A stretch of 64,000 bases of DNA from MGIIa-L3 sp11892u. GTDB taxonomy: Archaea > Thermoplasmatota > Poseidoniia > Poseidoniales > Poseidoniaceae. Positions 1-7,610 of the stretch are shown one piece after another; position 1 is the stretch's first letter; each line of letters opens with the position of its first letter. A program made the translations under genes and the position numbers. The stretch lies in contig CBFHXB010000001.1 in assembly GCA_965659685.1 (NCBI GenBank), positions 1-64,000 on the forward strand, in the 5' to 3' direction. Under the pieces are notes generated by a model. It was given only the letters and a program-made list of their open reading frames with translations, did no database searches and was not told the origin of the DNA.

Positions 1-496
1 CAGGCAAGCGGTCAACGAGGTCCAGGACGCTGTCGGGACCTTGTCCAGTCCCCAGTCGCATTTTGGCGGTGACCGGGACCTCAACGCGATCTGAAACCGC
101 TTGGACGATGTCCAACAGCATGTCCGGATGGCCCATCAGTGCCGCTCCAGCACAAACGCGGGTCACCTTTGGCGCCGGGCACCCGAAGTTGAGGTCGATG
201 ATGCTCGCCTGAGGCTCAAGAAGGCCCGCTGCGGTGACCATGTCGTCCAGGTCACCGCCGAAAATCTGTGGGATGAACGGGTCTTCCATGTCGTGGGTTT
301 CCATGCGCCGCCAGGACGTGGTGGCTTCTCGCGTCAGAGCGGTTGAATTGGTGAATTCTGTGATCGCAAGGCTGGCCCCGCACTCACGAGCGAGCAGGCG
401 GAAGGGGAGGTCCGTGACCCCCGCCATGGGCGCGAGCATCAGCGAACGGGGTTCACCTTGCCACGGCCCGAGCGGCTCCCATGGCCCCGCACTCAT
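1..496 (-). CDS. dus: tRNA-dihydrouridine synthase, C-terminal part cut off by window edge
   Basis: Flavoenzyme that reduces uridine to dihydrouridine in tRNA. The first 165 residues are visible and read into the left edge, so the C-terminal part is missing. Family signatures are clear: MLAPMAGVTDLPFR (FMN/TIM-barrel start), the NFGCPAPKVTR segment with the cysteine that acts as the active-site acid in this family, AGAALM, and PVTAKMRLG. The ATG at 496 is preceded by GAGGTG seven bases upstream, which supports this start. It lies 38 bases downstream of a winged-helix gene on the same strand and may be cotranscribed with it. The subfamily (DusA/B/C or archaeal Dus) cannot be fixed from the fragment. 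Confidence 0.92.
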   Translation of the reverse strand, partial: MSAGPWEPLGPWQGEPRSLMLAPMAGVTDLPFRLLARECGASLAITEFTNSTALTREATTSWRRMETHDMEDPFIPQIFGGDLDDMVTAAGLLEPQASIIDLNFGCPAPKVTRVCAGAALMGHPDMLLDIVQAVSDRVEVPVTAKMRLGTGQGPDSVLDLVDRLP

Positions 497-534
497 GGTT
501 GCACCTCGTCTCGCTTCCATATGAACGCGGCCCG

Positions 535-1665
535 TCACGCTGGGTTGTCCGCAAGGGCTTCGTCTATGAGTTCAGCGACACGGTCGATGCGACGGAGGCT
601 ACGTTCCAACCGTTCAAGCACCCGACGCTCGACCTGCTCGAGGGTGCTTCCCGCCATGCGGTGCCCCATTGCCAGGCGCCCTCCAAGCAAATTCAGGAGC
701 AGCATCTGGTCTTGGGCGCTGAGTCCGTCCATCGCCTTCGCCACGTCCTCTGGACGGAGTGCCCCCTTTTCGAGGCCCTTGAGGAGCGTGCTTTGCTGCG
801 TTTCGTTGAGCAGGCGTTGAAAACCGCCCTTGAGCAGCAGCCAATCCGTACCTCGTCGCTCGTGTTGGGTGATCATCGCCGACCACAGCGAGGTCGCCAG
901 TCGGTCTGTTCTCGGTACCCGCTCGACCATGCCCGTTGCGCGAAATCGCTCAAGGATACGGCCGGCACGTGCCGCCGGCACGTCCACCGCTTCAGCCGCT
1001 TCGTCGGTGGACAAAGGGGCGTTGCGTTCGAGCAGCAGCAAGAACAGGCGATGTGAGGCAGAGCTCTGTTTGAGTTCAGCACCGGGGCGGTCACCGAGCA
1101 GGCCAGAATCTGCCATCCACAGGGTCATTGCATCGGCACCGCTCTCGGCGGTGGGGGGGCGCAAGTCTGCCATTCCAAGCGACAAGGGCAAGGGGTCTTC
1201 CTCTCCGAGGTCGAGGTCGAGCGGTGCACCGCTTCGGGTCCAGGCCGGGGCCAAAGCTTGCAAGCGTTGTCCGGTCACAAGTCGAGCGTTGATGCGCACG
1301 CGCTCGACGGCCGCACGAAGGTTGCCGCCCTGGAGGTAGTACCTGCGCCATCCTTTGCCTTCATCGGTGTGTCCCAGAAGGCCTGTTTCGACCAGTCGGG
1401 TCAGATGGTGGTTGAGCGAGGCCGGAGCCAACCCAAGATCGTCCGCAAGTTGACCCGCATCCCATGCACCTTGTGGGTCGACCAGCACGTGTTCTCGCAA
1501 CAACCGGTGCACAGGAGAGGCTCGTCCACCGTCTGCAGAGGCCGGGCCAGAGCGCCGCACCAAGGCGAAGGCGTCAATGAACCACGTCACGAGGGAATCG
1601 AGGTCCCGTCGTGCCGTGGGCAGAGGGGCTTCGACGACCCTTGCTCTGAACATGCTGAACCTCAT
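535..1665 (-). CDS. Protein with two winged-helix domains, putative transcription regulator
   Basis: 376 residues. An ArsR/MarR-like winged helix is visible around residues 50-125 (DAGQLADDLGLAPASLNHHLTRLVE followed by a GWRRYYLQ wing). A second weaker winged-helix-like segment lies around residues 205-265 (APLSTDEAAEAVDVPAARAGRILERF). The C-terminal 110 residues are helical, with Leu/Arg-rich amphipathic heptads that could dimerise. No membrane segment or ligand domain is recognised. An alternative start is the ATG at 1653, preceded by GAGG six bases upstream; the 1665 ATG has no clear Shine-Dalgarno. It is followed 38 bases later by the dihydrouridine synthase gene. Target genes are unknown. 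Confidence 0.75.
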   Translation of the reverse strand: MRFSMFRARVVEAPLPTARRDLDSLVTWFIDAFALVRRSGPASADGGRASPVHRLLREHVLVDPQGAWDAGQLADDLGLAPASLNHHLTRLVETGLLGHTDEGKGWRRYYLQGGNLRAAVERVRINARLVTGQRLQALAPAWTRSGAPLDLDLGEEDPLPLSLGMADLRPPTAESGADAMTLWMADSGLLGDRPGAELKQSSASHRLFLLLLERNAPLSTDEAAEAVDVPAARAGRILERFRATGMVERVPRTDRLATSLWSAMITQHERRGTDWLLLKGGFQRLLNETQQSTLLKGLEKGALRPEDVAKAMDGLSAQDQMLLLNLLGGRLAMGHRMAGSTLEQVERRVLERLERSLRRIDRVAELIDEALADNPA

Positions 1666-1727
1666 CGTGAAGCCGAGCAGCAGGGCACTTGAAGCGTGCG
1701 CTTCCCACCGACCCAGAAGGGACCGAT

Positions 1728-2393
1728 TCAGGGTTCATCGCTGAAGCCCGACACGACTCCTGCACGCCATGCTTCGTCATGCTCAAGGTGCGGGGAAAGG
1801 GTGAGGCTGTCCTGACGCAACAGGCCGCGACGCTGAAGCACCTTCACCGCGGAGTGCACGCTCGCCCGGGTGCGGCCGAGGCGACGGGCCAGATCTGACT
1901 GGCTTTTCGGCTCGCCGTCTTCACGAATGGAGAGGATCACCGAGCGTTGGACGAGCGAAAGGCCGATGGGCAAGCGTTCCGCGGCCCTGTGCATACCAAA
2001 TTGCCCCTGCAGCAATTCCACGCTTTCGGGGGGGCCGGCGAAGTAGCAGGTCCGTCCGTTCACGTGCATCACGGTCAGGCGAGACGCCCCTTGCAGGACG
2101 TCGAGATGGTGACGGAGCGTGCCGTTGGCTGCACCGAGGCTCTGTTGGAGTTCACGGTAGCACAAACCGGGATGGTCCTCAAGGGTGCTCAAAATTCGCC
2201 GTCGGAGCGGGTGGGTTGCGTCGTCAACGGGACGAGAGCCCGCGATGCCACCCACGGCGAGGCCGAGGGCGCCTGCTGCGGCCAATGCACCGCCGCTGAG
2301 GCCCGCCAATCCCGTCGCGCTGACCGCGAGGCCGGCGGCAATCCAAGGGCGCTGTCGCACCCATTGTTGAAGGAGAGGCACAGAGGGAAACAA
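1728..2393 (-). CDS. Membrane-anchored two-domain winged-helix regulator
   Basis: 221 residues as drawn. Residues about 15-50 form one or two hydrophobic Ala/Gly-rich segments, so the protein is probably membrane-tethered. They are followed by two winged helices: one at about 58-120 (HPLRRRILSTLEDHPGLCYRELQQSLGAANGTLRHHLDVLQ, wing with GRTCYF) and one at about 140-205 (QRSVILSIREDGEPKSQSDLARRLGRTRASVHSAVKVLQRRGLL). The layout of an N-terminal anchor plus tandem winged helices is typical of archaeal one-component membrane regulators. The start is uncertain: 2393 is a TTG, and an in-frame GTG lies at 2381. It sits between two other regulator genes on the same strand. The signal sensed is not evident. 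Confidence 0.75.
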   Translation of the reverse strand: MFPSVPLLQQWVRQRPWIAAGLAVSATGLAGLSGGALAAAGALGLAVGGIAGSRPVDDATHPLRRRILSTLEDHPGLCYRELQQSLGAANGTLRHHLDVLQGASRLTVMHVNGRTCYFAGPPESVELLQGQFGMHRAAERLPIGLSLVQRSVILSIREDGEPKSQSDLARRLGRTRASVHSAVKVLQRRGLLRQDSLTLSPHLEHDEAWRAGVVSGFSDEP

Positions 2394-2431
2394 CGCCCCA
2401 TCCTATCTGAAGGCTCGCTTCACCTGCGTCC

Positions 2432-2890
2432 TCAACGCGTGGTGCGCAGGGCGCCAGAGCGGATCTTGAGATGAGCCACCAACGGAGAGAGCAACCGCCC
2501 ACAGGTTCGACCGTGGTCGGAGAGCACGTACCGAACCCGTTCCGGCGGTCCTGCCTCGACCTTTCGAATGACCAAATCACGGTCTGCAAGCAGGCGTAAT
2601 TTGTCGGACAGGGTGCGTGAAGAAATCCCGTCGAGCAGCGTTTTCATCTGGTTGAACCTCGCGGGTCCAGCGATGTACAGCGCGGTCAGGATCTCAATCG
2701 TCCACCGGGAACCGAAGACGTCCAACGCTTCAACGGCGGCTTGGACTTCCCAACTGATGGCGGCCGGCCCGTCGCCGGTGTGGGTAGCGAGAATGTCACG
2801 GATGCAGGACCCGTGCTCGATGGTCGAATCGATGCGCTCCTTGACATCGTTCATGGAGCCAGCGCTGAGGTCACGGGGGGGGTTCGGCAT
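2432..2890 (-). CDS. HxlR-family winged-helix transcription regulator
   Basis: The core matches the HxlR (DUF24) family: VEALDVFGSRWTIEILTALYIAGPARFNQMKTLL, GISSRTLSDKLRLLADRDLVIRK and the wing VRYVLSDHGR. These proteins are usually dimeric one-component regulators. Candidate starts are ATG 2890 (drawn), ATG 2854 and TTG 2926; none has a strong Shine-Dalgarno. Length is about 150 residues, slightly longer than typical because of an acidic N-terminal lead containing a single Cys (HGSCIRD). The gene is divergent from the glycosyltransferase at 2991 across a 100-base gap, so it could act there, but that is inference. Confidence 0.82.
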   Translation of the reverse strand: MPNPPRDLSAGSMNDVKERIDSTIEHGSCIRDILATHTGDGPAAISWEVQAAVEALDVFGSRWTIEILTALYIAGPARFNQMKTLLDGISSRTLSDKLRLLADRDLVIRKVEAGPPERVRYVLSDHGRTCGRLLSPLVAHLKIRSGALRTTR

Positions 2891-2990
2891 CGGACTCAAG
2901 CCGAATGCAGCGGTCAACGGTTTCAATCTGGTGTTGGAAATGATACCTTACAGGGGCCACCTTCAAACCGGTTCGCAAGGCTCCCCTTGC

Positions 2991-4166
2991 ATGGACCGCC
3001 ACGTGCTCGTCGTTCGAGGCGGCGCCCTCGGTCGGGACACAGGTTTGGGCGCGTCCCACGCCGGAGTGGTTCGCTTGTTGGCCAGCAACGAGGTCGAAGG
3101 CTGGAGCCTCAGTGCAGAGGTCGACCACCCGCTTGGCGGATCTGCGCCTCGCCGCCTGCTCCGGAGGTGGTGGTTCCATCCCCGCCGTGTTCGCCAACGC
3201 CTCAAGCAGCGCGCCAAGGAAGGCGGTCGACTTGTGTTGCTGGTGACCGATCAAGAACAGGCCCACCTCGTGCCGCGGCGCGCCCCAAGGAACGTGGCCA
3301 AAGCCGTCATGGTGCACGACCTGTTCATCCTCGCACCACGCATCATTCCGCTCGCTGACGGTCCGATGAAGGAATGGAGCGGCCGACGCGGCCTGGTGCG
3401 CAGGCTCGACCTTCGCCGCCTACGACGAGGCCTGAAAAGGGCGGATTTGCTCATCTGTGTCTCCGAAGCGACGGCAGAGCGTTGCCGCGAGATGTTCCCA
3501 AAGGTACCCGTTGCGCACGTTCCAACCGGCATCAGCCTCGAACGCTACGCTCCGAAACAGGAGCAGGCTCCGGAGGAGGGGTGCGCCCTGCTTGTGGTGG
3601 GCAACGATCATGCTCGCAAGCGGATGGGTTTCCTTGCCAAAGCGATCGCAGCCTGTCCCGAACACGTTCGACGTGACCTCCATGTCGTTCGTGTTGGCGG
3701 TGGACAAACCGAAGCAGGTCGTCGCTCCTTGACCCAAGCGATGGAGGCGGCGGAGGTCCGTTTGTCGCTCCTTGGGCGCGTGGATGACGACGAATTGCAT
3801 CGTCTTCGTCAAGCCTGCGAAGCCTTGCTGTTCCCTTCTGCGGCCGAGGGATACGGCTACCCTCCCGTCGAAGCGATGGCCACGGGACTTCCCGTGCTTG
3901 TGGCCGACATGCCCAACCATGGGAGCATGGTTCCACTGGAGCACCGCCTCCCCGTCGACGACGTGGATGCATGGGCCGACGCCATCAGCGACGTTCACGC
4001 CACATGGGCACAGCGCACCAGTGATGGGACCAAAGCAACACCAAGGCCAGCAGACGAATCCCTGCTGTCGCACGTGGAGCGCTATTCGTTCGATGCTCAG
4101 GCTCGTGCACTCCGTACGGCACTTGGCCGCCTTGATGGCGAGGGGCTCGGGGCGTCCGTGGATTGA
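2991..4166 (+). CDS. Glycosyltransferase, GT4-like (GT-B fold)
   Basis: 391 residues. It transfers a sugar from an activated donor to a glycan or lipid acceptor at the cytoplasmic membrane face. GT-B features are visible: an N-terminal HVLVVRGGALGRDTG glycine loop, a mid-region acceptor domain (VMVHDLFILAPR, LICVSEATAERCREMFP, HVPTGISLERY), and a donor site with LLFPSAAEGYGYPPVEAMATGLPVLVAD. The last carries the EGYGYPPVEAMA motif of family GT4, with its E-x7-E donor-binding pattern. The start at ATG 2991 gives a canonical GT-B N-terminus; an in-frame ATG at 2940 is possible but adds unrelated sequence. It is followed closely by the fatty-acid oxidation fusion gene; no functional link is obvious. 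The acceptor is unknown. Confidence 0.87.
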   Translation: MDRHVLVVRGGALGRDTGLGASHAGVVRLLASNEVEGWSLSAEVDHPLGGSAPRRLLRRWWFHPRRVRQRLKQRAKEGGRLVLLVTDQEQAHLVPRRAPRNVAKAVMVHDLFILAPRIIPLADGPMKEWSGRRGLVRRLDLRRLRRGLKRADLLICVSEATAERCREMFPKVPVAHVPTGISLERYAPKQEQAPEEGCALLVVGNDHARKRMGFLAKAIAACPEHVRRDLHVVRVGGGQTEAGRRSLTQAMEAAEVRLSLLGRVDDDELHRLRQACEALLFPSAAEGYGYPPVEAMATGLPVLVADMPNHGSMVPLEHRLPVDDVDAWADAISDVHATWAQRTSDGTKATPRPADESLLSHVERYSFDAQARALRTALGRLDGEGLGASVD

Positions 4167-4192
4167 TGAATCGCCTTCGGTTCGGAGGGGTC

Positions 4193-6268
4193 ATGGAACC
4201 TGTTCAGCGCGTCGCCATCATCGGTGCAGGAAACATGGGCTCGGGCATCGCCCAGAAGTCCGCTCAGGAAGGCTTTGATGTTCAAATGGTGGACAGAGAG
4301 CAACCCTGGGTCGATCGCGGACAGGGCATCATCGCTGGATTCCTCGACGAAGCCGTCGAACGCCGCATCTTTTCCGAAGACGAAGTGGCGGCCATCAAGG
4401 GCCGCGTCAAAGGCGTGGTTGGTACAGAGAACACCGCGCCACAAACGGATCTGGTCATTGAGGCGGTCTTCGAAGACTTTGACGTCAAGACGGCCGTCTT
4501 TTCTGCGCTTGACGACGTGTGTGAACCGCACACCATCCTCGCGTCCAACACCTCCTCGTTGTCCGTGAACGCGCTCGCAGAGGCCACGGGGCGTCCGGAC
4601 CGGTTTGTCGGTCTGCATTTCTTCTATCACCCTGCGAAAAACCGCCTGGTGGAGGTCATCCCGGCCGAGACGACAAGCGCCGAGACCATCGAACGAACCG
4701 TGCAGTACTGCAAGACCCTCGGCAAGGTCGTCATCGTCTGTGCCGACCGCCCAGGCTTCGTGGTCAACCGCTTCTTCGTGCCGTGGCTCAACGAAGCCTG
4801 CTTGCTGCTTGAGGAAGGCATTGCCACCGCAGCCCAAATCGACGCCATTGCGTGCAAGGCCTTCCGCATTGGATTGGGGCCCTTTGGCCTGATGAACCTC
4901 ACCGGGCCACCCATCGCCCTCCATTCCACCGATTACCTGGCCGAACAGCTTGGCACTCCACGTTACACCGGGGCAAGCAACCTGCGCACGTTGGTCGAAG
5001 CCGGGGACATGTGGCCCATCGAAGAGGACGGAGCCTACGATGACGCCACCTACGCCGCCGTCAGCGAACGCCTGCTCGGCGTGGTCTTCGGCGTCGCGGC
5101 CCAGATCGTGGACGAGAAGGTCTGTTCCATGGAAGACGTGGACCGCGGAGCGAAGGTTGGTCTGCGCTGGGCCAAAGGTCCGTTCGAACTGATGAACCGC
5201 GTTGGCCTTGCCGAGGCCCACCGCATGGCTGCTGCATATTCATCCCTCGCAGGGGAAGGCTGGTCCGTGCCCGATTTCTTCTCCCGGCAAGCTGAGGACG
5301 GCGAAGGTTGGGACTTCAGCTACGTCGACGTTCACATGGACGACGGCATTGCGACGATCACCATCAACCGGCCTGAAGCCATGAATGCGCTCAACGAAAC
5401 CGTGGTGGAACAACTGGGCCTCGCCGTGGCCAAGGTCCACGCGGCCGAAGGCATCCACACGATGGTCCTCGACGGAGCGGGCAAGGCCTTTGTGGCCGGT
5501 GCGGACGTGAAGTTCTTCGTCGACAAAATCCGGGCCGACGCCATCCCTGACATCGAGGTCTTCACGGCGGGCGGTCACGTGGTCTTGGACACCATCGAAG
5601 CCTCACCTTTGACCACCATCGCGTTGACCACCGGCCTTGCGTTGGGCGGTGGACTCGAACTCGCTTTGGCGTGTGACTACCGCGTTGGAACGCGGCGTTC
5701 TTCCTTCCGCTTTCCCGAAACGGGCATCGGCATCTACCCCGGGCTGGGCGGTTCACAGCGTCCCGCCCGCATCATGGGCCGTCCCTGCGCGCGCTGGGCG
5801 GTGCTTGCGGGCAACATGATGGACGCAGGCACGGCCCATGCTCTGGGCATCCTCACCCATTTGGTGCCCATCAGCGACGTCGACGGCACCGTGGCGGCCA
5901 TCGCGGCCGCAGGGAAGCCCGAGGCAAAGTACCCGGGTCAACCGAGCAATGCAACTCATCCCGTGGCCGCATTTGCCGCGACCTTCTACGCCGACGAACA
6001 CGTGGCTGCATTGCTCTCCGGTCAATGCCCGGAGGGTCAAGATCCAGAGGACAAGCAAGTGGCGAGGCAGATGAAGTTCCTCTCCCGTGTTGCCCCGGTC
6101 GGTCTGAAGATGGCCAGCGATCTCATCGACGCCACGGAAGGCACCTCACTGGCCGCTGGGCTCCAGATGGAACTTGACGGTTTGGAAGCCATCTTCTCCA
6201 CCGACGACGCCCTCGAAGGGCTCTCGGCCCTCATTGAAGGACGGCGTGCCAATTACACCGGCGCCTGA
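4193..6268 (+). CDS. Bifunctional 3-hydroxyacyl-CoA dehydrogenase / enoyl-CoA hydratase
   Basis: 691 residues. The N-terminal half is an NAD-dependent 3-hydroxyacyl-CoA dehydrogenase: the dinucleotide loop IIGAGNMGSGIAQ, ASNTSSL, GLHFFYHPAKNRLVEVIP (His-Glu catalytic pair region), and PGFVVNRFFVPWLNEA. The C-terminal half from about residue 380 is a crotonase: GAGKAFVAGADVKFF, ALGGGLELALACDYRVG and FPETGIGIYPGLGGSQR with the two conserved glutamates. The order dehydrogenase-hydratase is the reverse of bacterial FadB and matches archaeal fusions, including those acting on crotonyl-CoA/3-hydroxybutyryl-CoA. It therefore serves beta-oxidation or a C4-CoA pathway. ATG 4193 is chosen because GGAGGGG precedes it; the upstream TTG 4163 overlaps the previous stop. 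Confidence 0.93.
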   Translation: MEPVQRVAIIGAGNMGSGIAQKSAQEGFDVQMVDREQPWVDRGQGIIAGFLDEAVERRIFSEDEVAAIKGRVKGVVGTENTAPQTDLVIEAVFEDFDVKTAVFSALDDVCEPHTILASNTSSLSVNALAEATGRPDRFVGLHFFYHPAKNRLVEVIPAETTSAETIERTVQYCKTLGKVVIVCADRPGFVVNRFFVPWLNEACLLLEEGIATAAQIDAIACKAFRIGLGPFGLMNLTGPPIALHSTDYLAEQLGTPRYTGASNLRTLVEAGDMWPIEEDGAYDDATYAAVSERLLGVVFGVAAQIVDEKVCSMEDVDRGAKVGLRWAKGPFELMNRVGLAEAHRMAAAYSSLAGEGWSVPDFFSRQAEDGEGWDFSYVDVHMDDGIATITINRPEAMNALNETVVEQLGLAVAKVHAAEGIHTMVLDGAGKAFVAGADVKFFVDKIRADAIPDIEVFTAGGHVVLDTIEASPLTTIALTTGLALGGGLELALACDYRVGTRRSSFRFPETGIGIYPGLGGSQRPARIMGRPCARWAVLAGNMMDAGTAHALGILTHLVPISDVDGTVAAIAAAGKPEAKYPGQPSNATHPVAAFAATFYADEHVAALLSGQCPEGQDPEDKQVARQMKFLSRVAPVGLKMASDLIDATEGTSLAAGLQMELDGLEAIFSTDDALEGLSALIEGRRANYTGA

Positions 6269-6309
6269 TCAAAACATCATGATGTCCTCGTCTCTCGGTG
6301 CTCGGACGC

Positions 6310-6864
6310 TCATGCCATCACCTCGTTGGGCCATGCCGAAGGCCAAGGGGTTGGGTCCTCTTGCGACCACTTGTCCAAGGCCGGTGAGCCTCCAATGCGG
6401 TCACTTGCATCGTCGTCATCGCCCAGGTTCCTCGCCTGCTTCACGCCGTTGTAGCCAAGCACGAGGGCCCTGAGAAGCACCCCTGCTCCGTTGGCCAGGC
6501 TCTCGCGGTCCGTGCCAGACCAGTAGGCGTCGAAGCGCGGGTGGGTGTGGACCCACACTTGGAACGGTGCAAGCGCCCCAACGTGAGGGCGGAGGGGCAC
6601 CAATCCGGGGGATCCCCAATCGATGAACACGCTTCCTTCGGCATCGATGAGCACTGAGGTTTCAAGCCCGGCCACGGCCGAGAGCACATACACGGCGTTC
6701 CACGCGCCGGCCTGTGCGGCGTGTTCCTGCACGGTCAACACCTCTGGTGCGTCGACGTCGCCGTCCCATGCGGCGTTCATGGCGGCCGCCCACGCTTCGT
6801 CGGTGCAGCCGAATCCCTCGGGGTTGACGGACAGGGCGACCTGCACCAAAGCGTCCTCCCTCAT
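6310..6864 (-). CDS. JAMM/MPN-like metalloprotease, partner of E1-like protein
   Basis: 184 residues. The zinc motif H106-T-H108-x7-S116-x2-D119 (WVHTHPRFDAYWSGTD) matches the JAMM signature HxHx7SxxD used by deubiquitinase-like isopeptidases. The upstream catalytic glutamate of the family is not certain from sequence. The C-terminal 40 residues are Asp/Pro/Trp-rich and look flexible. The ATG overlaps the TGA of the E1-like gene as ATGA and is preceded by GGAGGTG, which indicates translational coupling. In SAMP-type archaeal and several bacterial ubiquitin-like systems, an E1 activates a ubiquitin-like protein and a JAMM removes it; that role here is inference. No ubiquitin-like gene was found next to the pair. 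Confidence 0.72.
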   Translation of the reverse strand: MREDALVQVALSVNPEGFGCTDEAWAAAMNAAWDGDVDAPEVLTVQEHAAQAGAWNAVYVLSAVAGLETSVLIDAEGSVFIDWGSPGLVPLRPHVGALAPFQVWVHTHPRFDAYWSGTDRESLANGAGVLLRALVLGYNGVKQARNLGDDDDASDRIGGSPALDKWSQEDPTPWPSAWPNEVMA

Positions 6865-7508
6865 GCCTTCACCTCCATGAGCGGGCCAAAGGACAGGCCA
6901 CCGTACGCGGCGTCCATCATCATCGCCTTGGCCGGACTGCGGCCGTGCACCACGTGGTCGATGACCCACTGAGCACCCACGGCGGCGGCCAAGGCGAACC
7001 CGACCTGCACGAAGCCGGCCTCGAGCACGCCTTCGGGCTGGCACGAGGCCGGCGCGTGGTCGGGCGTTTGGGAGGCGATGCGTTCAGGCGCATCGAGGTG
7101 CGTCAAGACGAGCATCCCACGTCCTGTGGACCTCAAGTCGATCCAAGGGACATCGATGGCATGGACGAGGCGACGGGGTTCGGGACGGTCGACGGCCACG
7201 ACCACGAGATCGTAACCGACGAGTTGGGAGGGTTCACGCAGATTTTCCGTGCATGCCGTGATGCGGTGTTCAGGCGTGGTGTGCGCCTGTGCAAGCACGT
7301 CCACCTTGGCTGCCCCAACGTCCTCCGTCGTGAAGCGCTGGTGCGCAAGGTTGCGGGTCTCGACCACGTCCCCGTCCATGACCGTCAGGTCAAGGGCGTG
7401 GCCGTGGAGGCCACGGCAGATCAAATCCATCAGGTGTGAACCGATGCCACCGGCGCCAACCAGCAGCACTTTTTTTCTGGCATGTTCGTCATACGCAAGG
7501 CTGTCCAT
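6861..7508 (-). CDS. E1-like adenylating enzyme (ThiF/MoeB/UbaA superfamily)
   Basis: 215 residues, a compact E1 fold. Visible are the nucleotide loop LLVGAGGIGSHL (about residues 16-27), the acidic and arginine-finger stretch VMDGDVVETRNLAHQRF with conserved D, D, E, N and R, the following AAK lysine, and the DLVVVAVD strand. Cys156 in SCQPEGVLEAGFVQVGFALAAAVGA aligns by eye with the C-x4-GV cysteine of ThiF. The CxxC...CxxC zinc site usual in MoeB and ThiF is absent. The ATG at 7508 has GGAGG five bases upstream; a longer GTG start at 7553 lacks one. It is coupled by an ATGA overlap to the JAMM gene. It probably adenylates a C-terminal Gly-Gly-type carrier; the substrate is unknown. Confidence 0.82.
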   Translation of the reverse strand: MDSLAYDEHARKKVLLVGAGGIGSHLMDLICRGLHGHALDLTVMDGDVVETRNLAHQRFTTEDVGAAKVDVLAQAHTTPEHRITACTENLREPSQLVGYDLVVVAVDRPEPRRLVHAIDVPWIDLRSTGRGMLVLTHLDAPERIASQTPDHAPASCQPEGVLEAGFVQVGFALAAAVGAQWVIDHVVHGRSPAKAMMMDAAYGGLSFGPLMEVKA

Positions 7509-7527
7509 GAGGGCCTCCAACCTCGAG

Positions 7528-7535
7528 AGTATTTG
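7528..7535 (-). promoter_or_regulatory. TATA-like box of the E1-JAMM pair
   Basis: On the minus strand this reads CAAATACT, 20-27 bases ahead of the ATG at 7508. It lies in a locally AT-rich spot between the E1-like gene and the upstream transporter gene, suggesting the pair has its own promoter. Confidence 0.4.
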
Positions 7536-7610
7536 AAGGTCGGAAGAGGTCACCGTGCAGTGCTGACGTGCGTGACTCGCCCGTTAGAATGGCTTCGTTC
7601 GTCACCGTGT

